A stretch of 9,821 bases of DNA from SIG673 sp964570105 (lineage in GTDB: Bacteria; Bacillota; Clostridia; Oscillospirales; CAG-272), in the NCBI GenBank assembly GCA_964570105.1, contig CAZMWM010000075.1, positions 1-9,821 of the forward strand. The letters are read 5' to 3'. Below, piece after piece: positions 1-6,498 of this stretch. The first letter of the stretch is position 1. Every line of letters begins with the position of its first letter. The notes under the pieces were generated by a model, which had not been told where the DNA came from, searched no databases, and saw only the letters and a program-made list of their open reading frames with translations. The translations under genes were made by a program, and so were the position numbers.

Positions 1-61
1 CTACCGCCGCGGAGCGGCGATTGGCTCCCTTGTGTAAAGGGAGCTGTCGCCGAAGATGACA
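1..61. repeat. REP/MITE-like hairpin element, cut by the window edge
   Basis: Three adjacent inverted repeats sit in non-coding DNA downstream of the helicase gene. CGCCGC (5-10) pairs with GCGGCG (14-19) across a 3-nt loop. GCTCCCTT (24-31) pairs perfectly with AAGGGAGC (37-44) across GTGTA. TGTC (45-48) pairs with GACA (58-61) around GCCGAAGAT. From memory, clustered hairpins of the form GGCTCCCTT...AAGGGAGCTGTC are abundant intergenic elements in Oscillospiraceae/Ruminococcaceae-type genomes; this was not searched. The element may continue left of base 1. It encodes nothing visible and could also act as a bidirectional transcription or mRNA-end signal, although no T-tract follows the stem. 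Confidence 0.6.
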
Positions 62-198
62 GTTACAGTTTACATCTTAGCGCTTAAGTTCCCTTCTATA
101 GAGCCAAGCCCCCGCCCTACGACCGATCATCCGTAAATTCGAAAACTCAAGAGCATATTGCCCACCCGAATACCCGAACTGTTACACCGCCCCTTTTT
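62..198. other. Gene-free stretch downstream of the helicase gene
   Basis: No credible ORF, RNA gene or intrinsic terminator is visible here. The only local pattern is a short repeat of CCCGAA (167-179) just after the helicase stop codon, read on the plus strand. The end of the helicase transcript is therefore unassigned. Confidence 0.5.
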
Positions 199-2568
199 TC
201 AGTCATCGGGGGCAAGCCTTGCGTAAGTACCCATCATCTTCTTGGTACCGACATTTTCAAATGCGACCTCGTACAGCATATCGGCTCCGACGCTCTGAGC
301 AGTCAGCACCACGCCGACGCCGAACGCAGGATGCTTCACTCTGTCACCGGGAGAAAATCTCACGCCCACAGCTCTCTTGGGTGTCGCGGAGAAGCTCGGC
401 TTTGACGTCATCTCGCTCGAGAGTGTCCTCTCCGGCTTTTTGTATATCGCGCGTTCCGAAAGCATGCTCGCTCGCTCGCGTTTCTCGAGCGGCTTTTCCA
501 TCAGACCGTCCGGGATCTCATCCCAAAAACGCGACAGACGGTTGTATTGTGTCTTACCGTACAGCAGCCGTTCGTGAGCGTGGGTGCAGAACAGCCTGTC
601 CTTCGCACGCGTGACCGCAACGTAAGCAAGCCTTCTCTCCTCCTCCAGCTCCTCCTCGTCCGTGTTGGCTTGCGACGAGGGAAAGATGTTTTCCTCAAGA
701 CCGGGCAGGAACACCACCGGGAACTCAAGTCCCTTTGCGCTGTGCACCGTCATCAGAACGACGGCATCGGCACTCGGATCGTAATTGTCTATATCCGCCA
801 CCAGCGCCGCTTCCTCAAGGAAGCCCAAAAGCGTGCCGTCGGGAGTACGCGCCATATATTCCACCGCGTTTGAGATAAGCTCCTCGCAGTTTTCGAGCTT
901 ATCCTCCGTCTCCCGTCCTCCGGAGATCAGCATTTCGCGGTATCCCGTAAGCTCGAGCGTCTTTTCCACAAGGACACTAAGCTCCTCAGTCTCGGCGATC
1001 TCGCGCAGACCGAGTATAAGTTCGGTAAACGCCACCAAACGGTCAGCTGCCTTTTGAAGTGAGACGTACTGATACGCGTTTTGCATTATATCAAACATCG
1101 ACCGACCTTCAAGCCTTGCAAGCTCCGCCACGGCTGAGACCGTGGTATCGCCTATCTTGCGCTTCGGCTCGTTGATTATCCGCATAAGATGCAAGCTGTC
1201 ATCGGGATTGTTCACGACGCAAAGATACGCAACGATATCCTTGATCTCCTTGCGCTCAAAAAACCTCATTCCGCCGAGCACGCGGTAAGGCAGACCGCTC
1301 TTGGCAAACGCGATCTCAAAGCTGTTGGACAGCGCGTTCAGCCTGTACAGAACGGCAAAATCGCTAAGGCTCCTGCCTTCCTTATTCTTAAGCTCGGTTA
1401 TCTTGTCGATTATGAAGCGTGCCTCCTCGTTCTGATTTCCGAGCTGCTTCAAAAAGACCTTACTGCCCTCCTCGCGCGAGGTGAACAGCTTTTTCTCGTG
1501 TCTGCCCTTGTTGTTCGCTATTATGGTGTTCGCAACGTCAAGTATGCTCTTGGTCGAACGGTAGTTCTGCTCAAGCTTTATGACCTTGGCGTCGGGGATC
1601 GCGTTGTCGAAATCAAGTATGTTATGTATATCCGCACCTCTGAAACGGTATATGCTCTGATCGTCATCACCGACGACCATAAGATTTCGGCGTTTTTCCG
1701 ATATAATCTCGGTCATAACGAACTGCGCGTGGTTGGTATCCTGATACTCGTCGACGCAAACGTAGCGGAAGCGGTTCTGACAGTAACCGAGCACCTCCGC
1801 GTCAGTCTGCAAAAGCTCGACCGTCCTCATTATTATATCGTCAAAATCCAGAGCGTTGGCTTCGACCAGACGCTTTTGATATTCGGCATATATCTTCGCT
1901 ATCTCGCGCTGTCTGAAATCCTTCGCCTGCGCCTCGAAGGCGTCCGGTGTCAAAAGAGAATCCTTTGCGCGGCTTATCGCGTTCTGCACCGAGCGCGGCT
2001 GATACATCCTGTCGTCCAGTCTCAGGTCGCGGATGATGTTTATCAAAAGCTTTTTGGTGTCGTCCGCGTCGTATATAGTAAATCCGGACTTAAGCCCGAT
2101 CCTCTCGCCGAAACGGCGCAGTAGCCTTATGCTCACGGAATGGAACGTCCCTGCCCATATATCGCCGGCACTCTCGCCCACGCGCTTGGCAAGCCGCTCC
2201 TTCATCTCGTTCGCCGCCTTGTTCGTGAACGTTATTGAGAGCACTGACCACGCCGGCGCAGGATCGTCGGCGTATCTGTCAAGAAGCGTCTCTATCTGCT
2301 CCTTCGGCAGAGATACGGCAGCCTCAAGCTCCGCCACCTCTCCTTCGTCAAGCTCCGGCGGAAGCTTTTCCGAATAGTACGCATTTCCGTAGCGCAATAT
2401 GTGAGCTATCCTTGAAACGAGCACCGTCGTCTTTCCGCTTCCGGCGCCGGCAAGTATCAGAAGCGGACCGTTCACCGAGTATACCGCTTCCCGTTGCCTT
2501 TCATTAAGATTATCGTACAGACGGTCGAAAAGTGCGCGTTTTGCCGCCTGAAATCGCATTTGTAGCAT
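199..2568 (-). CDS. pcrA: ATP-dependent 3'-5' DNA helicase of the PcrA/UvrD family
   Basis: Superfamily 1A helicase that unwinds DNA in repair and in clearing replication blocks. Numbered from the chosen ATG (789 residues) the motifs run in canonical order: Q-motif region LNERQREAV (21-29), Walker A AGAGSGKTT (40-48), motif Ia ITFTNKAANEM (about 112-122), motif II VDEYQDTN (272-279), motif III VGDDDQSIYRFRGA (299-312), motif V TVHSAKGLEFPVV (607-619) and motif VI VAVTRAKDRL. The last ~55 residues (GDRVKHPAFGVGVV onward) match the C-terminal Tudor-like domain of PcrA that contacts RNA polymerase. An acidic insertion of about 43 residues separates motifs I and Ia. The start is uncertain. A TTG at 2583 lies only 2 nt from an AAAGGA, the ATG at 2568 lies 17 nt from it, and another in-frame ATG is at 2559. 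The gene follows recR by about 170 bp. The family is certain; PcrA rather than another UvrD-like paralogue is very likely. Confidence 0.95.
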   Translation of the reverse strand: MLQMRFQAAKRALFDRLYDNLNERQREAVYSVNGPLLILAGAGSGKTTVLVSRIAHILRYGNAYYSEKLPPELDEGEVAELEAAVSLPKEQIETLLDRYADDPAPAWSVLSITFTNKAANEMKERLAKRVGESAGDIWAGTFHSVSIRLLRRFGERIGLKSGFTIYDADDTKKLLINIIRDLRLDDRMYQPRSVQNAISRAKDSLLTPDAFEAQAKDFRQREIAKIYAEYQKRLVEANALDFDDIIMRTVELLQTDAEVLGYCQNRFRYVCVDEYQDTNHAQFVMTEIISEKRRNLMVVGDDDQSIYRFRGADIHNILDFDNAIPDAKVIKLEQNYRSTKSILDVANTIIANNKGRHEKKLFTSREEGSKVFLKQLGNQNEEARFIIDKITELKNKEGRSLSDFAVLYRLNALSNSFEIAFAKSGLPYRVLGGMRFFERKEIKDIVAYLCVVNNPDDSLHLMRIINEPKRKIGDTTVSAVAELARLEGRSMFDIMQNAYQYVSLQKAADRLVAFTELILGLREIAETEELSVLVEKTLELTGYREMLISGGRETEDKLENCEELISNAVEYMARTPDGTLLGFLEEAALVADIDNYDPSADAVVLMTVHSAKGLEFPVVFLPGLEENIFPSSQANTDEEELEEERRLAYVAVTRAKDRLFCTHAHERLLYGKTQYNRLSRFWDEIPDGLMEKPLEKRERASMLSERAIYKKPERTLSSEMTSKPSFSATPKRAVGVRFSPGDRVKHPAFGVGVVLTAQSVGADMLYEVAFENVGTKKMMGTYARLAPDD

Positions 2569-2603
2569 AGTAAAGTCCCACAAAGTCCTTTCGTTCCGTT
2601 AGC

Positions 2604-2625
2604 TTCGCGCCATCACCGACGCGAA
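2604..2625. repeat. Small inverted repeat in the recR-pcrA gap
   Basis: TTCGCG (2604-2609) and CGCGAA (2620-2625) are perfect 6-bp arms around a 10-nt loop, about 20 bp upstream of the helicase gene's SD-like AAAGGA. No T-tract follows on either strand, so it is not a standard terminator. It may fold in the helicase mRNA leader or be chance. The rest of the 2569-2736 gap shows no convincing promoter. Confidence 0.35.
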
Positions 2626-2736
2626 AAGAGATGTCAAAATATGCCTCTGACCTCGGATGTATGATCTCAAACCTTCAAAGAGTGTATGCTCCTAAAAATT
2701 CGACGTTGGAACAGGTCGCCGCTTTCAAGAACGCGG

Positions 2737-3336
2737 TCATAGCTCCCGTCTGCCCTCTATAGCTCGGAGCAAGGTCAGCTTGTCCGCGTATTCCAGCGCT
2801 CCGCCGACAGGTATACCGTAGGCGATACGCGTAGTCTTGATCCCGTACGGCTTTAGCAGACGCGAGATGTACAAGGCGGTGGTCTCGCCCTCAACCGTAG
2901 CGTTCGTGGCGATTATTATCTCGTCCGCTCCGTCATTTTCCACTCGCTCCATAAGTCTCGGGATGGTGATATCGGATGGCGAAACTCCCGTCCTCGGAGA
3001 GATGACACCGCCCAGAACGTGGTAAACTCCCTTGTATTCCCTCAGCTTTTCGAACGAGATGACGGCACGTGTGTCCTCGACCACACATATCTGACGGTGA
3101 TCCCGTGCACTGTCCGCACAGATGGGACAAAGCTCGCTCGAGGATATATTTGAGCAAACGGTGCAACGCTTGATATCACGCTTGGAGCGGAACAGCGTCT
3201 CACTAAAGCTCCGCACCTCGTCCTCGGACATAGAAAGCACGCCGAAAGCCATCCTCTCCGCGCTCTTCCTGCCAACTCCCGGCAGACGCCGAAAAGCCTC
3301 GACCAGCTCCTCAAGCGGCGGTATAAATTCTTCCAT
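2737..3336 (-). CDS. recR: Recombination mediator protein RecR
   Basis: RecR acts with RecF/RecO to load RecA on gapped single-stranded DNA. The 199-residue product has the usual length and domain order: an N-terminal helix-hairpin-helix (LPGVGRKSAERMAF, 18-31), a zinc finger with Cys58, Cys61, Cys70 and Cys73 (CTVC...CPIC), a Toprim domain opening with CVVEDT (84-89) and including HVLGGVISP (106-114), and a C-terminal GIPVGGALEYAD segment (174-185). The ATG at 3336 was chosen over an upstream in-frame ATG at 3402 because MEEFIPPLEELVEAF matches the family N-terminus and an SD-like AAGGTGA lies 10 nt upstream. It follows ybaB by 124 bp, in the dnaX-ybaB-recR arrangement conserved across many bacteria. 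All key residues are present. Confidence 0.96.
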   Translation of the reverse strand: MEEFIPPLEELVEAFRRLPGVGRKSAERMAFGVLSMSEDEVRSFSETLFRSKRDIKRCTVCSNISSSELCPICADSARDHRQICVVEDTRAVISFEKLREYKGVYHVLGGVISPRTGVSPSDITIPRLMERVENDGADEIIIATNATVEGETTALYISRLLKPYGIKTTRIAYGIPVGGALEYADKLTLLRAIEGRREL

Positions 3337-3419
3337 ATTATGATCGTCACCTTCCTCGCTTACTGCTTGCAATGAGCCGAGATGATCGCCAATATCACTC
3401 ATTGACCTTCCGATCTCGG

Positions 3420-3433
3420 GGAATTACCGCGTC
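3420..3433 (+). repeat. Copy A of a short repeat, GGAATTACCGCGTC
   Basis: This 14-mer lies in the ybaB-recR gap and recurs exactly on the opposite strand at 5612-5625, upstream of dnaX. Flanks are also shared: allowing two mismatches the match extends to about 22 bp (CGAA-n-GACGCGGTAATTCC-n-CG read on the strand of copy B). The 11-base core GAATTACCGCG also occurs at 4287-4297 inside dnaX, and its first ten bases at 6741-6750. Confidence 0.4.
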
Positions 3434-3460
3434 TTTCGACGTCAACGGCTCTTCTCGGCT

Positions 3461-3820
3461 TCAAAACAGTCCGCCAAGTCCACCGAGTCCGCCCATTCCT
3501 CCGGCGATCTTCGCCATCTCGGAGCTTGCATTCTCGCTCACGGTCTTGATGGCTTGATTTACCGCCGCGGTTATGACGTCAGCCATAGTCTCGATATCGT
3601 CGGGATCCACGATATCCGGGCTTATGGAAAGGGAGAGTATCTCGTTCTTTCCGTTGATCTTGACCGTAACGGCTCCGCCGCCGGCTTTGACCTCGTATTC
3701 CTTTTCTTCAAGCTCCCCCTGTACGCGAGCCATATCCTCCTGCATCTTTTGAGCCTGCTTTATCATGCTCTGCATATTCTGAGGTCCACCGCCGTAGCCC
3801 TGTGGTAATCTTGCTTTCAT
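3461..3820 (-). CDS. ybaB: Nucleoid-associated protein of the YbaB/EbfC family
   Basis: A small dimeric DNA-binding protein usually encoded between dnaX and recR, as here. The 119-residue product has a charged helical N-terminal region (MQSMIKQAQKMQEDMARVQ, residues 16-34), the conserved EYEVKAGGGAVTVKINGK strand region (about 41-58), a helix around TMADVITAAVNQA, and a flexible tail rich in Gly, Met and Leu (GGMGGLGGLGG) ending in Phe. The glycine-rich N-terminus (GYGGG) and tail are common in clostridial members. The ATG at 3820 is preceded by AAAGGA with 8-nt spacing, which supports this start. Its exact role in DNA compaction or repair is not settled for the family. Co-transcription with dnaX and recR is inferred from order and strand; no convincing promoter is visible in the 117-bp gap upstream. 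Confidence 0.95.
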   Translation of the reverse strand: MKARLPQGYGGGPQNMQSMIKQAQKMQEDMARVQGELEEKEYEVKAGGGAVTVKINGKNEILSLSISPDIVDPDDIETMADVITAAVNQAIKTVSENASSEMAKIAGGMGGLGGLGGLF

Positions 3821-3937
3821 ACCGTAATTCCTTTCATTTGTATCAAATAATATTTCGTGATCGACCGTTAAAAGGTTAAAAGCTTCAAAGCGTCGCCTGC
3901 ATCTTGCGCGAACGCGGTCACACCCGAACTTACCCGA
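3821..3937. other. dnaX-ybaB intergenic gap
   Basis: This gap holds the ybaB ribosome-binding site (AAAGGA, 8 nt from the start). Upstream of it an A/T-rich stretch contains TATTAT on the minus strand, but no acceptable -35 stands at 16-18 bp, so no promoter is called. GAACGCGGTCA at 3911-3921 also occurs around the recR stop codon (2729-2739), probably by chance. Confidence 0.4.
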
Positions 3938-5566
3938 TCATTCGCCGCCAAGCTCCGCATTTTCATTCATAAGCTCGTCAAGAGCGGTAAATTTGTCGCT
4001 GTCAGAGCCGTGGATATCGATAAATTCAAAATCCGACGGCAGACAAGGCGTATCCGGAGTAAATGTCACCGAAAGCTCGGAAAGCTTTTCGCGCATCTGC
4101 GGCGTATCCATCATACCTATCGCGAACTGACCGTCCGCACGTATCAATATCTTGTTTCCGTCAACATACGCTCTCGAGAGCTTGAAAAATCCTGCCACCG
4201 AAGGATCGAGCCGTTTCAGCGCCTCAGCCCACCAATTGACCGGTCGCAAGCCGCTGTTTGACTGCTTCTTTACAGCATTTTCCGGAGAATTACCGCGCGC
4301 TTCCGCCTTTTCGGCATCCGCCGACGCACGTGCATCGACCGGTACCGACTTCTTGTAAGACACAGTCTCGTCGGACTGACGCCCCCTTGGCGATGCAAAG
4401 CCGCCGGCGGCGAGTTTTTCCTCGAGCGCGGAAACTCTCGCGGCTATCCCCTCGGGAAGCGTGTCGAGCTTATCGTCACACATCTTTATGAGCGTCATCT
4501 CAGCCCTCAGCCTTTTGGAGGGATGCGGACGCGACATCGCAATGAACGCCTCCTCAAGAAGCGTGCCGTGACGAAGCAGCTTCTGCCCCGTAAATTTCCC
4601 GGCAAGCTCCGAGACCACGGAAAATTCATCCTCCGTAAGATCAAGATAATTCTTCGGAGCCTTCGTCGCGCGTATGACAAGCATATCACGGTATATATCC
4701 AAAAGCTCCTGCCAAAATACGGTGATATCTCCGGACGACGCACATATCTTGCCCACGGTATCGAATATTCCGTCTATATTTCTGTTTAGCACGTGACCGA
4801 TGAGCTTGATCGCCTCGTCTCTGCCACTGCTGCCTGCGATACGGCGCACATCTCCGGCATCGATCACGGTGCCCTCGGCTCCGCCGCTGTCACCGGAACA
4901 AAGCTCAAGCAAGCTTATAGCATCTCTCATTCCGCCGTCCGAGAGCCTCGCCACCGTATGCGCTCCGTCCGGAGTTATGCGTATGCCCTCCTCCTTTGCT
5001 ATGTGCATAAGGCGCTCGGCAATGATCGGCGTGGCAATTCTCCGAAATTCAAACTTCTGACAGCGCGAAAGTATGGTAGCCGGGATCTTCTGCTGTTCCG
5101 TCGTAGCAAGGATGAACACCACGGCTGACGGCGGCTCCTCCAGCGTCTTTAACAGAGCGTTGAACGCGCTTTGAGAGAGCATATGCACCTCGTCTATTAT
5201 GTAGACGCGGTTCTTAAGCATAGAGGGAGCGTACATCACCGCCTCCCGTATGTCTCTGATATAGTCAACTCCGGTATTGGACGCGGCGTCCATCTCCAGA
5301 ACGTCGGATGTGCGTCCCTCGTCTATCGCTCGGCAAGACTCGCATTTTCCGCAAGGACTGCCGTTGACGGGCGAAAGACAGTTCACCGCCTTAGCCAAAA
5401 GCTTGGCGCAGGTGGTCTTTCCCGTTCCGCGAGAGCCGCAAAAAAGGTAAGCGTGCGTGTAGGAAAAATTCTGCACCTCGTATTTCAGTACCGAGGTTAT
5501 ATGCTCCTGACCGCAGACCTCGTCGAACGTCTTTGGTCTCCATTTACGGTATAGCGCCTGATGCAT
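3938..5566 (-). CDS. dnaX: DNA polymerase III clamp-loader subunit (tau/gamma)
   Basis: This is the AAA+ clamp-loader ATPase that opens the beta clamp and, as tau, ties polymerase to helicase. The 542-residue product starts MHQALYRKWRPKTFDEVCGQ, the typical DnaX N-terminus. It has Walker A GSRGTGKT (44-51), zinc cysteines Cys63, Cys72, Cys75 and Cys78, Walker B VYIIDEVH (121-128), sensor 1 LATTE (153-157) and the SRC arginine-finger motif (167-169). A low-complexity Ala/Ser/Glu-rich linker around residues 400-440 precedes a C-terminal tau-like domain (VNWWAEALKRLDPSVAGFF). The open frame extends upstream to 5677, but that stretch overlaps the SRP RNA 3' end, so I place the start at the ATG at 5566. 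AAAGGA is 12 nt upstream, slightly long spacing. No A-AAA-AAG slippery site for a short gamma form is evident. Confidence 0.96.
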   Translation of the reverse strand: MHQALYRKWRPKTFDEVCGQEHITSVLKYEVQNFSYTHAYLFCGSRGTGKTTCAKLLAKAVNCLSPVNGSPCGKCESCRAIDEGRTSDVLEMDAASNTGVDYIRDIREAVMYAPSMLKNRVYIIDEVHMLSQSAFNALLKTLEEPPSAVVFILATTEQQKIPATILSRCQKFEFRRIATPIIAERLMHIAKEEGIRITPDGAHTVARLSDGGMRDAISLLELCSGDSGGAEGTVIDAGDVRRIAGSSGRDEAIKLIGHVLNRNIDGIFDTVGKICASSGDITVFWQELLDIYRDMLVIRATKAPKNYLDLTEDEFSVVSELAGKFTGQKLLRHGTLLEEAFIAMSRPHPSKRLRAEMTLIKMCDDKLDTLPEGIAARVSALEEKLAAGGFASPRGRQSDETVSYKKSVPVDARASADAEKAEARGNSPENAVKKQSNSGLRPVNWWAEALKRLDPSVAGFFKLSRAYVDGNKILIRADGQFAIGMMDTPQMREKLSELSVTFTPDTPCLPSDFEFIDIHGSDSDKFTALDELMNENAELGGE

Positions 5567-5611
5567 CTTCGTGTTCGTTCCTTTCTTGAATTTATCCTTT
5601 AATACCCGAAT

Positions 5612-5625
5612 GACGCGGTAATTCC
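5612..5625 (-). repeat. Copy B of the short repeat, within an inverted repeat
   Basis: This is the exact 14-base match (GGAATTACCGCGTC on the minus strand) to 3420-3433. Here it is part of a small palindrome: CGCGG and CCGCG flank AATTA, giving a possible 5-bp hairpin in the dnaX leader. It lies between the SRP RNA 3' end and the dnaX ribosome-binding site. It could be a folded leader element, an RNA processing signal or part of a dispersed repeat family. Confidence 0.4.
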
Positions 5626-5645
5626 GCGGAAATAAACAATAAAAT

Positions 5646-5951
5646 AGCAAGCTACAAAGTAAGACCATACACCTCACTCTGAACGTGACGGTATATGCGT
5701 TAACCGTGGCTCTCGCTCAGGATAGGCTTCCTTGCGGCACATCAAACATACCCCTTAATGCTGCTCGGTGCGCCCGCCTGACATGGTTCGAGGTCATTGA
5801 TTGCGCAAGACCCACCCGTCAACACGATCACGCGCGGCGCAGACCACACAACGCCAGCCCTCGGATCGGAAACCACCCCTGCTATAGCGGATTGCAGGTT
5901 ACAAGGCACCGCTGGCTCCCCGGCCGGTATGGTCTTACTTCATATCTTGCT
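5646..5951 (-). ncRNA. ffs: Signal recognition particle RNA, large Bacillus/Clostridium type
   Basis: The RNA core of SRP binds Ffh and targets nascent membrane proteins. On the minus strand it shows the Alu-domain blocks GGTGCCTTGTAACCTGC and AATCCGC...AGCAGGG, the inner segment GTGTTGACGGGTGGGTC then TTGCGCAAT, and the Ffh-binding domain ACCATGTCAGG...AGCAGCATTAAG. The ends pair over 25 nt: AAGTAAGACCATAC in one arm matches the other perfectly for 14 bp (5927-5940 with 5657-5670), then a symmetric 5-nt internal loop, then AGCAAG/CTTGCT (5946-5951 with 5646-5651). This fixes a precursor of about 306 nt whose 5' end agrees with the promoter. In B. subtilis the equivalent gene (scr) also precedes dnaX and its precursor is trimmed by RNase III; trimming here is inferred. 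The domain IV apical loop is non-canonical. No strong intrinsic terminator follows, only a T-rich run. Confidence 0.95.
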
Positions 5952-5958
5952 AACTTAC

Positions 5959-5987
5959 ATTATATCAAACCGAAGCAAAAAAAGCAA
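5959..5987 (-). promoter_or_regulatory. Promoter of the SRP RNA gene
   Basis: On the minus strand a -35 TTGCTT (5982-5987) and a perfect -10 TATAAT (5959-5964) are separated by 17 bp. The -10 lies 7 bp before base 5951, exactly where the terminal helix of the SRP RNA begins, so promoter and structure agree on the start site. Confidence 0.85.
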
Positions 5988-6022
5988 CAGTTTTTTGAAA
6001 TTTTTAAAAAAAATTAAAATTC
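5988..6022 (-). promoter_or_regulatory. A/T-rich upstream element of the SRP promoter
   Basis: An almost pure A/T run lies directly upstream of the -35 hexamer, including long T and A tracts on each strand. Its position and composition match UP elements that bind the RNA polymerase alpha C-terminal domain at strong stable-RNA promoters. The function is inferred from composition alone. Confidence 0.5.
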
Positions 6023-6037
6023 TGCTCACCGACCTCA

Positions 6038-6077
6038 GAAAAACAGGCGACCGCCCCGAATACACGAAGCGATCGCC
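6038..6077 (-). terminator. Intrinsic terminator of the redox operon
   Basis: On the minus strand GGCGATCGC (6069-6077) pairs with GCGGTCGCC (6046-6054): 9 bp with one G-U pair and a 14-nt loop. The stem is followed by TG and five T residues. It lies about 30 bp after the stop codon of the last gene and about 50 bp before the SRP promoter, insulating the two units. Confidence 0.88.
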
Positions 6078-6107
6078 AAGCCTGAGATATCACCGCACGT
6101 CCGCGTC

Positions 6108-6467
6108 TCAGCGTCTCAGCGGCGAGGTGCAGATCACGTCAACACCGCATCCGCACACGTCCGATATGACCACGTCTCCGATGTTCACACAGTCGCTCGC
6201 AAGCGTCTCACCTATCCGAGCCATAACGTCAGCGATCATCTCCTTCGGCACCGGCGAAGCGGTCTTTACCGCAACTATCCTGCCACCGTCCGTGCGAACG
6301 GTGGACGTGACCGTGCGCATAGGATGCACAAGCTCGCTCTCGGCATACAGCACACCCCTCTTGCACGTATTTCCCACGACCGAGCTGACAGCTCCGTCAT
6401 CACCGACGGAAACGGACAGCAGACACCCCTTCGGGCAAACTATACAGGTAAGCGTCGTCTCCTTCAT
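6108..6467 (-). CDS. DUF1667-type small iron-sulfur-like protein
   Basis: A 119-residue product with an N-terminal cysteine cluster CIVCPKGC (Cys8, Cys11, Cys15) and a fourth Cys35 in NTCKRG. The spacing Cx2Cx3C...C resembles the [4Fe-4S] site at the N-terminus of molybdopterin oxidoreductases, so a cluster is likely but inferred. HPMRTVTSTVRTDGG (about 48-62) is a typical family segment. Three more cysteines (105, 107, 113) lie near the C-terminus. I recognise it as the DUF1667 family, commonly encoded after a GlpA-like dehydrogenase and an FAD oxidoreductase, as here; its biochemical role is not established. The ATG at 6467 was chosen over one at 6506, which overlaps the upstream gene. GAGG lies 8 nt before it, and it starts 31 bp after the upstream stop. 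It probably passes electrons within the complex. Confidence 0.88.
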   Translation of the reverse strand: MKETTLTCIVCPKGCLLSVSVGDDGAVSSVVGNTCKRGVLYAESELVHPMRTVTSTVRTDGGRIVAVKTASPVPKEMIADVMARIGETLASDCVNIGDVVISDVCGCGVDVICTSPLRR

Positions 6468-6498
6468 TATCCCATCCTCACTTTCATAACACACAGCA

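Noticed and set aside
1189..2124. A 311-codon plus-strand open frame antisense to the helicase gene
   Set aside because: It lies wholly inside a helicase with every motif intact, has no recognisable domain, and is explained by codon bias of the opposite strand.
2690..2736. Intrinsic terminator after recR
   Set aside because: Only a 4-bp CGAC/GTCG stem precedes a short T-run on the minus strand, too weak to call.
4200..4460. Programmed frameshift in dnaX giving a short gamma subunit
   Set aside because: No A-AAA-AAG heptamer is visible on the coding strand in the linker; the longest A run, near 4418, is five bases and lacks an SD-like stimulator or stem.
5567..5677. N-terminal extension of DnaX by 37 codons
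   Set aside because: The extension overlaps the 3' arm of the SRP RNA, is hydrophobic and unlike any DnaX N-terminus, whereas the inner ATG at 5566 gives the family's canonical start.
5790..5815. A GGTTCGA motif suggesting a tRNA T-arm
   Set aside because: The bases belong to the SRP RNA domain IV region on the other strand; no cloverleaf, anticodon arm or CCA end can be built.
5797..6489. A 230-codon plus-strand open frame
   Set aside because: It runs across the SRP RNA, its promoter, the terminator and the DUF1667 gene, all of which are well supported; the translation is low in any family signal.
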